A stretch of 64,000 nucleotides of DNA from Allantophomopsis cytisporea (taxonomy: Eukaryota > Ascomycota > Leotiomycetes > Phacidiales > Phacidiaceae), in the NCBI GenBank assembly GCA_024752435.1, contig CP103037.1:62001-126000 (forward strand), written 5' to 3'. The notes beneath the pieces are model-generated. The model ran no database searches, had not been told where the DNA came from, and saw nothing but the letters and a program-made list of their open reading frames with translations. Positions 12,069 through 23,878 of the stretch are shown piece after piece. Each line of letters starts with the position of its first letter. Position 1 is the first letter of the stretch. The translations under genes were made by a program, and so were the position numbers.

Positions 12069-15000
12069 ATGATGCGACGACCCCCCGGCGAAGGGAACGT
12101 CGTGAAAAGAAGCGTCCTGATCGCTCTAGCCATTCTACTCATCCCTTGGATTGTCGAAGCTCAGCAGCAGCAACAGAGACAACAGCAACAGCAACAGCAA
12201 CTGCAGAAAGGTCATGAGTCCCCACACGAAGCAATCAGCATCGATGCTCATACCCTCGAGGCAACGCGGCTTGCACAGCATGCGAAAGGACTCGAAACCC
12301 CTCTCACCAACGAACGACGCAAGAACACCCTGAGCGTCAATAACCACAACACTAACAACGACAACATCAACAACAACATCATCATCAACAAAAACAAAAA
12401 GGATTATAGCGACGCGAGCGCCATCGCGACTTTAGCTCCGGCAAAATCTGCCGTACGAGCACCACCTCCGAGACGGTCCAGCATTGAGACTGCTGGTCTT
12501 TCTTCGCCGCAACTTGCGCGGTCTTTGGAGGATTGGGAGGTCGAAGATTTCGTACTACTGGCGACCGTCGATGGGCACTTGTATGCCCGGGATCGGAAGA
12601 CGGGCAAAGAGAGATGGAATCTAGAGGTGGATAAACCCATGATCGAGACGACCTACCATCGACGGAATCGATCGTCCATTGAGGAGGATTACCGCGAATA
12701 CGACGATTACATGTGGATCGTGGAGCCAAGTCGCGATGGCAGCCTTTTTGTTTATGTCCCGGCCGGTCCGGAACCAGGATTGGTCAACACCGGCTTGACC
12801 ATGAAGAAATTGGTGGAAGAGATGTCCCCATATGCGGGCATCGAACCGCCAGTCGTGTATACGGGTGACAAGAAGACCACCATGGTGACCCTTGATGCTG
12901 CATCTGGCAAGGTCCTGAAATGGTTCGGATCATCCGGGGCATTGGTGAACGACGAAACTTGCCTCCGAAGTGGTGGACTGGTCGATACGGACAACGATGA
13001 ATGCAGCACTGCAGGAACATTGACATTGGGAAGAGTCGAATACACTGTGGGCATACAAGGGAAGGATGGACGTCAGATTGCGACATTGAAATACTCGGAA
13101 TGGGGTCCTAACAATTACGACCACGATTTACACCGACAATATCGCACGACTCTTGACAGCAAATATGTCTACAGCAATTATGATGGCAGTATTTTCGGCT
13201 ACGACTATGCGCATACCGATGAGCCTGGGAAGTTGTTCAAACAAAAATTCTCATCGCCAGTCGTTCGAGTCTTCGACATTGCCAGGCCGTGGGGCACGGA
13301 AAACAATTCCCCAGATTTGGTCGTTCTTCCGCAGCCACTCCCCCCTGGCGACGATGAAGAATTGCTGGCTATGCGAAGTAGCAGGATCTTTCTCAACCAT
13401 ACTGAGGAGGGCAGCTGGTATGCTATGTCTGGTAACCAATATCCATTGATTGTGGATGGTCCGGAGCGAGCCCAATGCGATACTCGAGAATGGTGGCAGC
13501 ACGGTCCTATTTGGGAAAACATGAATGCTGCACAGCTCTCCAAGGCCATGGTTGGACTCCATTCCATAGATTCTCTCAAAGCTGAGAAGCTTCTCACTAT
13601 CTCTGCCCCCGTAGATCCTGTCAACGATTCTGCACCTGTCGATGTTGTTGAAGGATTGAATGATTCCACATCTGTGTTGGATCAGGTCAAGCAATTGCCT
13701 CAGTCAGCATGGAAGAGTTTGTTCGATTTCGTGAAGAATCCAGTCATGAAGATCATCATCGTGGCTCTGTTAGTGTTGTACTATAAGGATGTTCTTGCTT
13801 GGATCAACCGGTTCATTGTTCTGGGAAAACAGAAGCCAACGCTTACTGCCCCTATATCTGCGGAAGATGTCAGCGACATCCCAACTCCATTGAACCCGAC
13901 AACAGCAGTCGTCGAGAAAGAGGCGGAGAAGGAGAAGGAAGAGACGACGGATACTGCGAAACCTATCGATGTCTTGGTCACTGAGACTATTACTCCACCG
14001 ACTGTTTCAGCAGATGATGTCACCGCGCAACTAGACAAGAAACCTTCTCCACTGGAAAAGACGACCGAAATCACCATCCAAGAACCGCTCCCTGCTCCAA
14101 CTCCCGAGAAGAAGAAAGCTCACCGTGGTCGACGTGGTGGTGTCAAGCACAAGAAAGGCAGAAACAACTCTGAAGCACCCTCAGATCAGGGTACTAAGAA
14201 AGCGCCTACTGTCGAAGATGCTGTTCGTGATGCTCAGAAACTCGGTGAGGCGCCTAAGGGTATTGAGCCAGATGTTGAAACCATCACCAACGGTGTAACG
14301 GAAGTCTCAGGTCCTGTTCTTCGAATCGGAAGCATGACCTGCAATACGGAGAAGCTCATTGGAACTGGTAGCAATGGTACCATGGTATTCGAGGGTACTT
14401 TTGATGGTCGCGATGTCGCTATAAAACGCATGCTTATTCAATTCTTTGATATTGCTTCGCAAGAAACCAAGCTTCTACGCGAGAGCGATGATCATCCTAA
14501 TGGTCAGTTTATTGTTCTAACCCAAAGGATATGCCTGCTAACAGATTCTAGTCATCCGATATTATGCCCAGCAATCAAATTCTGGATTCTTGTACATTGC
14601 GCTGGAATTGTGTCCCGCTTCCCTAGCAGACGTCATTGAAAAGCCTCATCTTCACCGGACTCTGGCCCAAGCAGGCGAACAGGATCTCCCTGGCGTTCTT
14701 TATCAAATCACCAATGGACTTTCCCATCTTCACAGTCTCCGCATCGTCCATAGAGACCTGAAACCTCAGAACATTCTTGTTGCTCAAGGCAAGAACTCCA
14801 AGCCTCGGTTACTTGTCTCTGATTTTGGTCTCTGTAAGAAATTGGATGGTGAGCAGTCTTCGTTCCGAGCCACAACTGCTCATGCAGCTGGTACCTCGGG
14901 TTGGCGGGCACCAGAATTGTTGCTCGATGATGACAACATCAATGAACCACCGTCTTTCATCGATGCCAGTACTCACTCTGGCTCTGGGCCTCTTCTCACA

Positions 15001-15690
15001 GGCGACTCTCTTCCACTTCGCCGGGCTACTCGTGCCATTGATATCTTCTCTCTTGGTCTCGTTTTCTTCTACGTCCTCACTAAAGGATGCCATCCATTTG
15101 ATTGCGGCGACCGTTATATGCGAGAAGTCAACATTCGCAAGGGAAATTTCGATCTCTCGCCACTCGAAGTCCTTGGAGACTACTGTTACGAGGCACAAGA
15201 TTTGATCTCCTCCATGCTTGAAGCTGAGCCGAAAAGAAGACCCAGTGCCAGACAAGTCATGGCCCATCCTTTCTTCTGGTCACCCAAAAAGCGCCTCAAC
15301 TTCCTCTGTGATGTTTCTGATCACTTTGAGAAGGAAGTACGTGTCCCGCCTTCTCCTGCTCTTCAAGAACTTGAGAATTATGCGCCAAGTGTATGCAGAA
15401 ACGATTTTCTCAAACCTCTTGGGAAGGAATTCGTTGAATCTCTTGGCAAGCAGCGCAAATACACCGGTACTAAGTTGCTTGATTTGCTGAGAGCGTTGAG
15501 AAATAAGAGGAATCATTACGAAGATATGAACGAGAAATTGAAGGAACACGTTGGGTCTTTACCGGAAGGATATCTCAGCTTTTGGACGAGGAAGTTCCCA
15601 GATCTCTTGATTACGTGTTGGAACGTTGTTTATGATGTCCGTTGGGATGATAGTGATCGCTTCAAGGAATATTATGAGCCAAATGGTTAG
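12069..15690 (+). CDS. IRE1: ER stress sensor kinase/endoribonuclease IRE1
   Basis: Two exons (12069-14502, 14552-15690) give 1190 residues. Order of parts: a signal peptide (about 1-31, hydrophobic core LIALAILLIPWIV); a poly-Gln run; an Asn-rich stretch near 95-115; a luminal beta-rich sensor domain (about 150-470, starting EDFVLLATVDGHLYARD); a transmembrane helix (about 560-577, KIIIVALLVLYY); a basic/acidic linker; a kinase domain (glycine loop GTGSNGTMVFEG near 760, HRDLKPQN near 877, DFG near 901); and the KEN RNase domain to the C-terminus with RALRNKRNHYEDM, which holds the conserved Arg/Asn/His. In known fungi IRE1 senses misfolded protein in the ER lumen, oligomerises and splices the HAC1/hacA mRNA. 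The intron falls within the kinase N-lobe, just after DDHPN, and its CTAAC branch site is at about 14538. Confidence 0.96.
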
Positions 15691-16358
15691 GGTGTTGGGG
15701 ATGGAAAAGTTGTCACAGCAATTGTAGTTTTTTTCTTTCTTTCTCTGAGGCCTCACATTGTATTTAACATTGTATCAAGCGAAATATTAAAATATGCATA
15801 AACAAAGCTCGGTTTTAAATCAAGTGAGGTTATTGATCCACCCTAATTATTGCAAGAGATCGTCGTTCAGGCGGATGAGGTTGGTGCCCGTCCTTTACAT
15901 CCTTGCTTCCCTTCCCACCTCCGGAATTTAGAGTACCGAGAAAAGTGTGGGTTGCTGCGGGCGCTACCAATTGACAGCGACAGGCATTAGCGCCCTCACT
16001 GCGAATGCGCATCATAAGATCCGCACCAGCACCAGCTTCAGTGAAGGTCAATAACATCAACAACCTCATTTCCCTTCTGAACAGGCAAATCCCTCTTGCT
16101 CACACGCATCGCTCATCCATCGTGCCATCGCCGTCGCGAACCTCGCTGCGTCCCCACACGAATCATAACGTCCCACCGTCTAAACTCCACCGTCTTTTAC
16201 CTGCAGCTTTTCTTTACACCACTCCCACCACCACCACTGCGCGACGCGATCCATTCCGTGCTTGCTTGCGCGTCCACTTGTATCTTGGCACTTGCTCTCC
16301 CACGACCGATTCTTGCTTTTCTACCCTCTGCTTGAGCGAGTTCCTGCGAGTTGCTATC
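15691..16358. other. Intergenic, IRE1 3' side to SWIB gene promoter
   Basis: About 670 bp without a supported gene. The right half is C-rich and G-poor (CCACCACCAC, TCCCACG), which looks like a 5' leader of the SWIB gene. Open frames here have no recognisable domain. Confidence 0.5.
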
Positions 16359-17441
16359 ATGTCTCGTATGTACACCCTCCTCCTCTCATATCGCCCCCAC
16401 CCCTCCCCGCCGCCGTGTGGGCGGCGGAGCGCGAATGCTCTGTTGGAGCAGCATTCCATTGTGGCGGGACGCGTGTCGATGCGAGACTTACTGATTCGGG
16501 CGCTGCAGTCTCGGCCGACGAAAAGTCGCTGTATACGCAGATCATCGATGATATTCTTAAGGATGCGGATCTGAGCACCATTTCGGCCAAGCAGATCCGG
16601 AAGGGTTTGGCTGCGCAGGTCGATGCGGATATCAGCTTGCAGAAGGTAAGCGGCGGGGAGAGATGTGCTTGTGATTGGGTTGGGGTTGCGGATTTGGGAG
16701 TTGGGGTTGAGTGAGTGAGTGAGTGGGCGCTAATTGTTGCATAGGCTGCTATTCAGACGCTCATTATGGAGCGCTTCGATAAGGCGAATAATGCGGCTGC
16801 TGAGTCGTCGGATGAGGAGCCGCTTGCGAATGGGGGCCACGAGAGTGAGGAAGAGGAGGTCGAGGAGAAGCCCAAGAAGAAGGCGAAGAAGGAGAAGGTT
16901 GATAGTGATGCTGTGCTGGCGGCTAAGTTGCAGGCGCAGGAGGATGGCCGTGCTAGACCTACGCGTGGTGCTGGTAAGGTGGTCAAGAGGAAGGTGCCGA
17001 AGAAGAGTAAGAGTAAGGTGAAGGTTGATGATGATAGTGACGTTGATGGGGAGGGTGAGAAGAAGGTTCGGAAGGGGGGTTTTCACGTAAGTTCTCTCGC
17101 TGAACCCAGGATATCGGGATGGGTATATTTGTTTGTGGGAATGATGGAGATGGGGGTCTGTAGAGCATTGTCGGGTACTGACAATCGTACAGAAGGAGTT
17201 TTATATGTCGCCAGCGCTTATGGATGTCACGGGTGAAACGCAACTGTCGAGACCGCAGGTTGTTAAGAAGATCTGGGACCATATCAAGGCCAATAACCTG
17301 CAGGTACCTGAAGACAAGAGGCAAATTCGCTGCGATGAGAAGCTACAGGCCGTCTTTAAGCAGGATAAAGTCAGTATGTTCACCATGAACAAGCATCTCA
17401 GTGGACATCTGTGGCCGGTGGAGACGAAGACTGAGGAGTGA
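16359..17441 (+). CDS. DEK_C + SWIB/MDM2 domain chromatin protein
   Basis: Four exons (16359-16365, 16509-16645, 16745-17086, 17193-17441) give 244 residues. The N-terminal 60 residues form a DEK_C-type helical domain (ILKDADLSTISAKQIRKGL). An acidic then Lys-rich linker follows (EEEEVEEKPKKKAKKEK and KKSKSKVKVDDDSD). A SWIB/MDM2 fold ends the protein (about 175-240, LSRPQVVKKIWDHIKANNLQ and IRCDEKLQAVF). This is the architecture of yeast Uaf30 and Tri1. Uaf30 is part of the upstream activating factor for RNA polymerase I; whether this protein does the same job is inference. The first exon is only 7 bp (ATG plus four bases), so the start is easily mis-annotated. Confidence 0.88.
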
Positions 17442-18617
17442 CGCGGAAGCGGATCTATGAATGTGGATTCATATGGTTGATATCATGCATTGGACAGAAT
17501 GACCGCTGAATTCAGGTGATGACGGTTGGATGGGGATGAAATTGGTTTGATCTTGCATATTAGGCTCGAGGGGACTCGGGTTATGGGTGTTTCGGTTGCT
17601 TTTTTTCTCAATGATTTTTTGTTCATTTATTTATTCTCCTGCTCATGGCTCTCCTTGTCTCTTTTAGGGAGATGGTTGGGATTTGCATGTGGGTAAGGTC
17701 GGTGAAGGGGCTTATATCGAGATATGAATGAATTATAAGGGCTTATTATATTAATTCATGGGATTCTGATGGTTTGGTCCCTTGATGTTGTTTAGATTTG
17801 TGAGATCGGAGATGATCTTGAGATTTGAGACCTTTGTATTAGTAGAGCTTGTTTTATGTATCGGCAACCTTCCGAAAGGTTTGCTTTGGTATTTGAATAT
17901 TTTTATCTTGGCATTGCTTATATGGATATTTTGATGATATTGAGTTGGCTTCAGATTCAAGTGACTTGATTTTTCCGAATTTGAGTCTGATTTTTCCTAT
18001 TATTTACCTCGAGTAAATTCCAGCTTTTCTCAACAACAATTCTCAACCAGATAAAATCATAGAGGTAGGAGCAGCTCAAATCAATGGCGAAGTCGAGGAA
18101 ATATCATCAATTTAAGTAGCTCACCACTTTGTTCGGACTGTCGGGTTCGGTCTTGGGGTTATCATGCTGTCTGCAATTCGATCTTAGAATGTGGATTTGA
18201 CATCAACATGTCCTGTAAACTGATTTGTAATAAATTCTACGTTTCACTAGAATCATCAAAGCAATCCAACCTTACAAGGGTATCTACTGTCTCTAAGAAT
18301 ATAATTATGAGTAATTCCAGTAATTTAATCTGACATATTATCCATGCCTTGCTGTATGTACCTTGCTACACTCGCATTTAGGACGTTATGACTCTTGTCT
18401 GCGTCATCTCAGCCTCGTTACGCTAAGAGGGAGCAGTGAACATCGTGCACCCCACTAAAACATTAAAGTCGACCCTTCCTAATCGTCGACATAAATTCCG
18501 TCCCCACGAACAATTTGCCCTAACGACAACGCCATACCTCTCAGCGCATCACTGTCGCGCATACTTCGAAATACGTAAATTGTATATCAGCTCTATATCA
18601 ACACTAGACGACGTACA
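17442..18617. other. Intergenic between SWIB gene and HEL2-like gene
   Basis: About 1.2 kb, visibly AT-rich in the middle (around 17600-18350), with no supported gene or repeat. The last 150 bp before 18618 are probably the promoter and leader of the RING-finger gene. Confidence 0.5.
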
Positions 18618-21025
18618 ATGGCTTCTACTGGGGATTCAGGAACCGGTAATCCAGCACAAGCACCGCGACAACGAAATGAAGGTGGTAGGGGCAAGGGCCG
18701 TGGCAGAAGAGGAGGGGCAAATGGTCCAGCTGCAGATGGAGAGTCCAGATCGCAAAACAATCGAGGTGGACGAAGAGGTGGAAGTAGAGGTAGAGGCGGC
18801 AATGCCATGAACACCTCGGATTTGGTATCACGGTTTTCGCAACCAGTACCCTCCACGGCTGCGACGGATGCTGAGGGCGGAAATGCATTGCCTGAGCCAA
18901 AGACTGCCCCTGAAACTGCGGATGATGATGTTGAAGCGGAGGTCTGCTTTATTTGCGCATCGCCCGTTGTTCATAACTCCGTTGCGCCTTGTAATCATCG
19001 AACTTGTCACATTTGTGCGCTTAGAATGAGAGCCTTATATAAGACAAAGGATTGCGCTCATTGTCGTGTGAGTATCCCTGGCTGAGTTTTGGAAGAAAAG
19101 TTGCTAATCAGCCTTATCAGACTGCAGCCCCATACGTGATTTTCACAGATGACGCGGAAAAAAGATTCCAGGACTTTACCGATGCCGATATTACGAGCAA
19201 AGACGATAACATCGGCATCAGATATGAGAACACGGAGATTGTGGAGGACACCCTCCTCCTTCTCAGATACAATTGTCCAGATCCAAGCTGTGATGTTGCT
19301 TGTTTAGGCTGGCCTGATCTACATCGCCATGTTAAAAGTGTTCATCACAAAAAGATGTGTGATCTTTGCACGAGGAATAAGAAGGTCTTTACTCACGAGC
19401 ACGAATTATTTACCGACAGAGATTTGGACAGGCATATGAAGAAGGGTGACGACAATCCGGGTGCGGTGGACCAGAGCGGTTTCAAGGGTCATCCACTCTG
19501 TGGCTTCTGTGGGCAGAGATTCTATGGTGATGATGAGCTTTATGTTCATTGCAGACAAAAGCACGAGAGATGTTTCATCTGTGATCGAGCGGGTGGTCAA
19601 CCTCAATACTATATCAACTATGACGCTTTGGAGATGCATTTCAGAAAAGATCATTATATGTGTCCAGAAAGGGAATGCCAGGAAAAGAAGTTTATTGTGT
19701 TCTCATCTGAGATGGATTTGAAAGCACATCAATTGGAGGAGCATCGCGATTCACTATCAAAGGATGTCAGGAGAGATGCAAGAATTGTTGATCTCTCATC
19801 GTTTGAATATCGTCAACCTTACCAGCAATCACAACAGAGGGGAAATCAAAGAGAAGGGAGAGGTAGAGGCAGAGGTAGAGATCCGAATGCTGAACCTATA
19901 CCAGCTTCTTCTGCCCAACCAATGCGACGGGACGAGCAAGCCTTCCAGAGACAAATGGCTGTCCATAGCGCACAATCGGTGTCTACCAGAACATTTGGAG
20001 GCCAACTGACACAAGCACCTCAAGCAGCTCGACCACCACCTGGTGCTCGAGATCCCCCCACTGTCAACCCTCGTCCGTCAGCAAATGCGGTTGCTTCTCA
20101 GATGGCTGAACTCAATGTTGCAGACCTCAGTCCCCAAGAACAAGCTCGTCGACTACGTCATGGCGCGGTCATTGAACGTGCTTCAACTCTCTTAAATAAC
20201 GATCCTGCGAAGATGACACAGTTCCGCAACAGTATCTCCTCCTTCCGCTCAAATGCAATTTCTGCCAATGCCCTCATCGATTCGTTCTTTGCGCTATTCG
20301 ACACTTCTGCCGCTAACCTTGGAACTCTTATCCGCGAAGTGGCAGATATCTACGAGGACAAAGCGAAAGCCGACTCCCTGCGTACAGCTTGGAATGACTG
20401 GCGTGCCATTAATGAGGATTATCCCTCATTACCAGGACCAAGCGGAATGTCAGGTAATTCCTTACCAGCAGGCTGGGCATCTGTGACCTCAAAAACCCCA
20501 TCATCCAACACGAAAGCCCCGAAGAACACTTCCCGTGTGCTAAAACTGAAGTCTTCCACCGCGCAATCCTCTCGTTCCTCAGTTTCTCAAAACGCCTCCT
20601 GGGGTTCTGTTCCAGCAGCCTCGTCTTCATCATCCGCCTTCCCCGCTTTCCCAGATCTCCCATCCTCATCTTCATCACGCCAATCAACTCCAAAAGTCTC
20701 AACGACACCTTGGGTTGCCCCATCAGCGCCATCAAGTGGTCCTTCATCGGCCAGACCGACACCTCCGTCTTCCAGACCGGGAAGCACTCGACCAACGGGC
20801 CGAGGCGGCGCTACGGGTGATATGTTCCCTGCATTACCGCCAGCGGCGAAACCGCAGAGTACGATTTTCGGATATGGCACCGGCATGGTGAGAAGAGATA
20901 ACGGAAAGCCCAGTGGGAGCTTTAGATGGGGAGAGAGTAGTGGTGACACGCCGCAAGAGGAGGAGGGAGTGCAGACTAAGAAGAAGGGCAAGAAGGGGAA
21001 GCAGGTTCTTGTTGCTTGGGGTTAG
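18618..21025 (+). CDS. HEL2: RING/zinc-finger E3 ubiquitin ligase, Hel2/ZNF598 family
   Basis: Two exons (18618-19067, 19121-21025) give 784 residues. A Gly/Arg-rich basic tail (residues 15-65) leads to a RING finger (about 110-151, CFICASPVVHNSVAPC to CAHCRT). A series of C2H2-like fingers follows (CPDPSCDVACLGWPDLHRHVKSVH, CGFCGQRFYGDDELYVHCRQKH and others), as in Hel2 and ZNF598. The C-terminal half is low-complexity (Ser/Pro/Arg-rich) and ends in a basic stretch. Known family members ubiquitinate small-subunit proteins at collided ribosomes and trigger ribosome quality control in the cytosol. The single intron sits at the last zinc-binding residues of the RING. Confidence 0.92.
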
Positions 21026-21285
21026 TTGGAGTTCTTAGATGTGATGAAAAAAGTGCTGTAAGGTAGAGATGATTAGGATTCATGAACATGCCAATGACAT
21101 TGAAGGTTAAGTGAGCTATGCTATTCTCTACATCTGTATTCATGATCTTCTGCAAGACGGCAATTTACAACCACAACTGGAGTTAGGCATATTGTTTCAG
21201 AAACTCTTCACGGCACACGCTGGCGGTTAGCACAAACCAGTGCCTTACATTGAATTGCTATAGGATATGTCAACCTTAAGATGAA

Positions 21286-22978
21286 TCATCCCCGCTTCAA
21301 AGCTACAATATCTACATCCTCCCCACCAACCTCGACTTCGATGGCAATTTCGCCGCCCCGCTGAACCTCTTTCTTCGCTTTCGACTGGCTATCGATAAGC
21401 ATCTCCCATGTCCCCACACTCAAGTTCTTGAAGACCAGCTTAACCGTCTTCTTGCTCCCGTTCCATGATCTCATAGTAACAACCACAGCATTCTTATCTT
21501 CATCCCACAAGCCCCTTAAAAAGTCAATGCCGTCCGCAAGAGTTACCCCATCCACCCATGGCCGTTTATGTAGCTCCTTCTGTGTCCATGGCTTCTCCCA
21601 CAGCTTTTTCATCCCATCCTCAACATTCAACCTCGCGTATCCAATCGCCGCGTTTCCTGTGAAAGGATCCATGTGTGTCCACTGCAACTTCTCATCCATT
21701 GGCTCGTCGTTGCGTGGATAGTAAAGCCCTCCATTCTCCCACGTTGGGTTCAAGTTGTCGTCCGCAAACTCGAGCAAACCGTTGAGTTCAGGTCTGCCTA
21801 GCTCAGACAGCCATTCTGCAACATAGCCAAAGATGGGCTTTGTCAACTGAGATAAGGGCTTTCCAGGCGACTTTGCAGCGAGTTTCTCCGCGTATGTTCC
21901 TTTCGCGATCTCGACGGCTCTTTTCAAGAGCTCGTTGGATGAGCCATCCCCACTATCACCCTCACCCTCACTGGCTAACTTGCGGTAGGCGTTGCCGACA
22001 ACAGGAGGGTGAAGCTCAGTCTCGCCGTCGATCGTGGTAAGGTAGCCAAGTGCCTGGCGGTCGTAGCAAGCACGCACAAATTCGGAGTTCCAGGAGTTCA
22101 TGAATGCGCCTGACCAGGCCGAGAAGCCTGGATCGCCGGCAATAAGTGTGTGATCCTGCTTCACGAGCCACATGTCTTTGAACAAGCCATCTTCTCCCGT
22201 CATGCCCTTCTTCTCCCATGCAGCCCTGTACTTGACAAGGATCTCTTCGACCACGTTTGTGCCATGACGAACATCGTTGAGACGCATCGCGATGATCTTA
22301 ATTCTCTCATTAGCTCTTGAAGACGCGGACGGTCAAGCGATGGAAAGGGCCACAAACAGGGAACTGATTGCAAACAACGAACACAGCATTAGGTTCGCAG
22401 CACACGCCTACCCATCCATTATGCTCCATCTCCCTCAGAATTGCCTCTTGCAATGTCTGGTTCTTATAAGAAAAAGTCTCCGGGCCGAGGCCAAAAAATA
22501 ATGGGTTCCAATGGAATACTAACGAGTTATCGTGCTCAAACTCATCATCATCGAAGAGCATCGCATACAAACTCGTCATCAGCAAGAGATGCCCGCTATA
22601 CATAATGTTCTCCCTCACAATTGGATCAGCCCATGGCTTCCGCAGCTCCTTTAAAGATGGATCTGTGGTTATGCCACCGAGACTCGTATTGAACCAATAG
22701 CCCCAGACCTCGCGCCGCAACATTTTATGAATGAGACGGCGTATCAGTGGCTTATAGACGCCACGCAAGGCATCTTGGTGGTGGTAATGTGTGGCGGCCG
22801 ATGCATAAACCATTGTCGCCAGCTGATACCGGTAGGCGTCGAGGAACTCCTGCATGGGTTCCTGCGTACCCATATGATGCCATTCACCATCGGCCTGGGA
22901 GGCGAGATTGTAGAAATGGCGGAGATGCCCTACTTGCTCTTTTGTGAGCTTTGGGTATTTGGAGAGATCAATTTCCAT
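21286..22978 (-). CDS. Linalool dehydratase/isomerase-like protein
   Basis: Two exons (22978-22358, 22296-21286) give 543 residues without an evident signal peptide. The sequence has the signatures of the linalool dehydratase-isomerase (LinD) family: YSGHLLLMTSLYAMLFDD with H130, and CEPNAVFVVCNQFP with C194 and C203. The nine-residue spacing of these two cysteines matches Cys171/Cys180 of the bacterial enzyme, whose His129 also aligns by context (from memory). LinD hydrates or dehydrates and isomerises monoterpene alcohols. Fungal homologues are mostly uncharacterised, so the substrate is unknown. The gene ends tail-to-tail with HEL2 and lies 0.9 kb from the RiPP precursor in the same orientation, so it could be a cluster member or just its border. 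Confidence 0.8.
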
Positions 22979-23878
22979 TATGAGTTTGGCTGCCTAGATA
23001 GAATGTAGGTCTCTGAGGGAGAACAGGAGATGGTCTGTGAAGCTCTCGGATATTGTATCTTTCTACTCACGAAATAATCAAGGTACAACAATGATACTTT
23101 ACTTCCTAAAAAAGAGCCAATTAGGATATTATCCGTGATCACCCTTTTATAGAGTAGATAATAAGATGGGGTCGATCACGTGCTCCTGTAAGCAGAACTT
23201 AGCCGATACATCTGGCTTGGCATACATCGAGCTAAGTGAAATGGTAACGAATAAGTATATATATATCTGATGAGAAGAAACTTTAATATTTAGAATCAAA
23301 GTCATCGCAGATCACGCCCCAGCAAACTCAATAAAGGTCATCCATTCAAGGTATGGATGGGTAACGCCATTCAACTTCGAAAAGGTCACAAGGATGCAAC
23401 ACTTAAAATGTTGGAAATGTTATAGTAGTTGTATTATCAGAATCATAGATCGCGGAAGGATAGCCATTCCTTCGGCTAGTAGTCCCTGTGATGTTTTCTG
23501 AGTACGTACTTTTCTCAAGCTGAGATCTAGTAATACTTGTACAGAACTGACTGTCTTCGTGATCTTAATCAACTCTAAGGATCTAAAGAGTGATGCGATG
23601 ATAGAAGGGCCACTGTTAGCTGTTGTACGCCTACACCCGTTACCCCATTATCGTCACCCATACAAGTTCTAATGCGTCACAACACATCAAGGGAGCTCTA
23701 CGTATAAGGCATTTAATTTCTGTTACTATAAAATTCTTTGCCTCGTAAAGATCAACAAACACTCCTGTTCTCAATGAAACCAAGCAAATAACAGACGGCA
23801 CCGGTAAATCGCTCTGCCGCAGGATTAAAGAAGTCAACTTGCAAGGTAAGCTGTCTCTTCATATGGCTATCGACCATT
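22979..23878. other. Spacer between LinD-like gene and RiPP precursor
   Basis: About 0.9 kb, AT-rich, with a short TA run near 23255-23270 and no supported gene. It contains the LinD-like gene promoter and the 3' region of the precursor. Confidence 0.5.
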
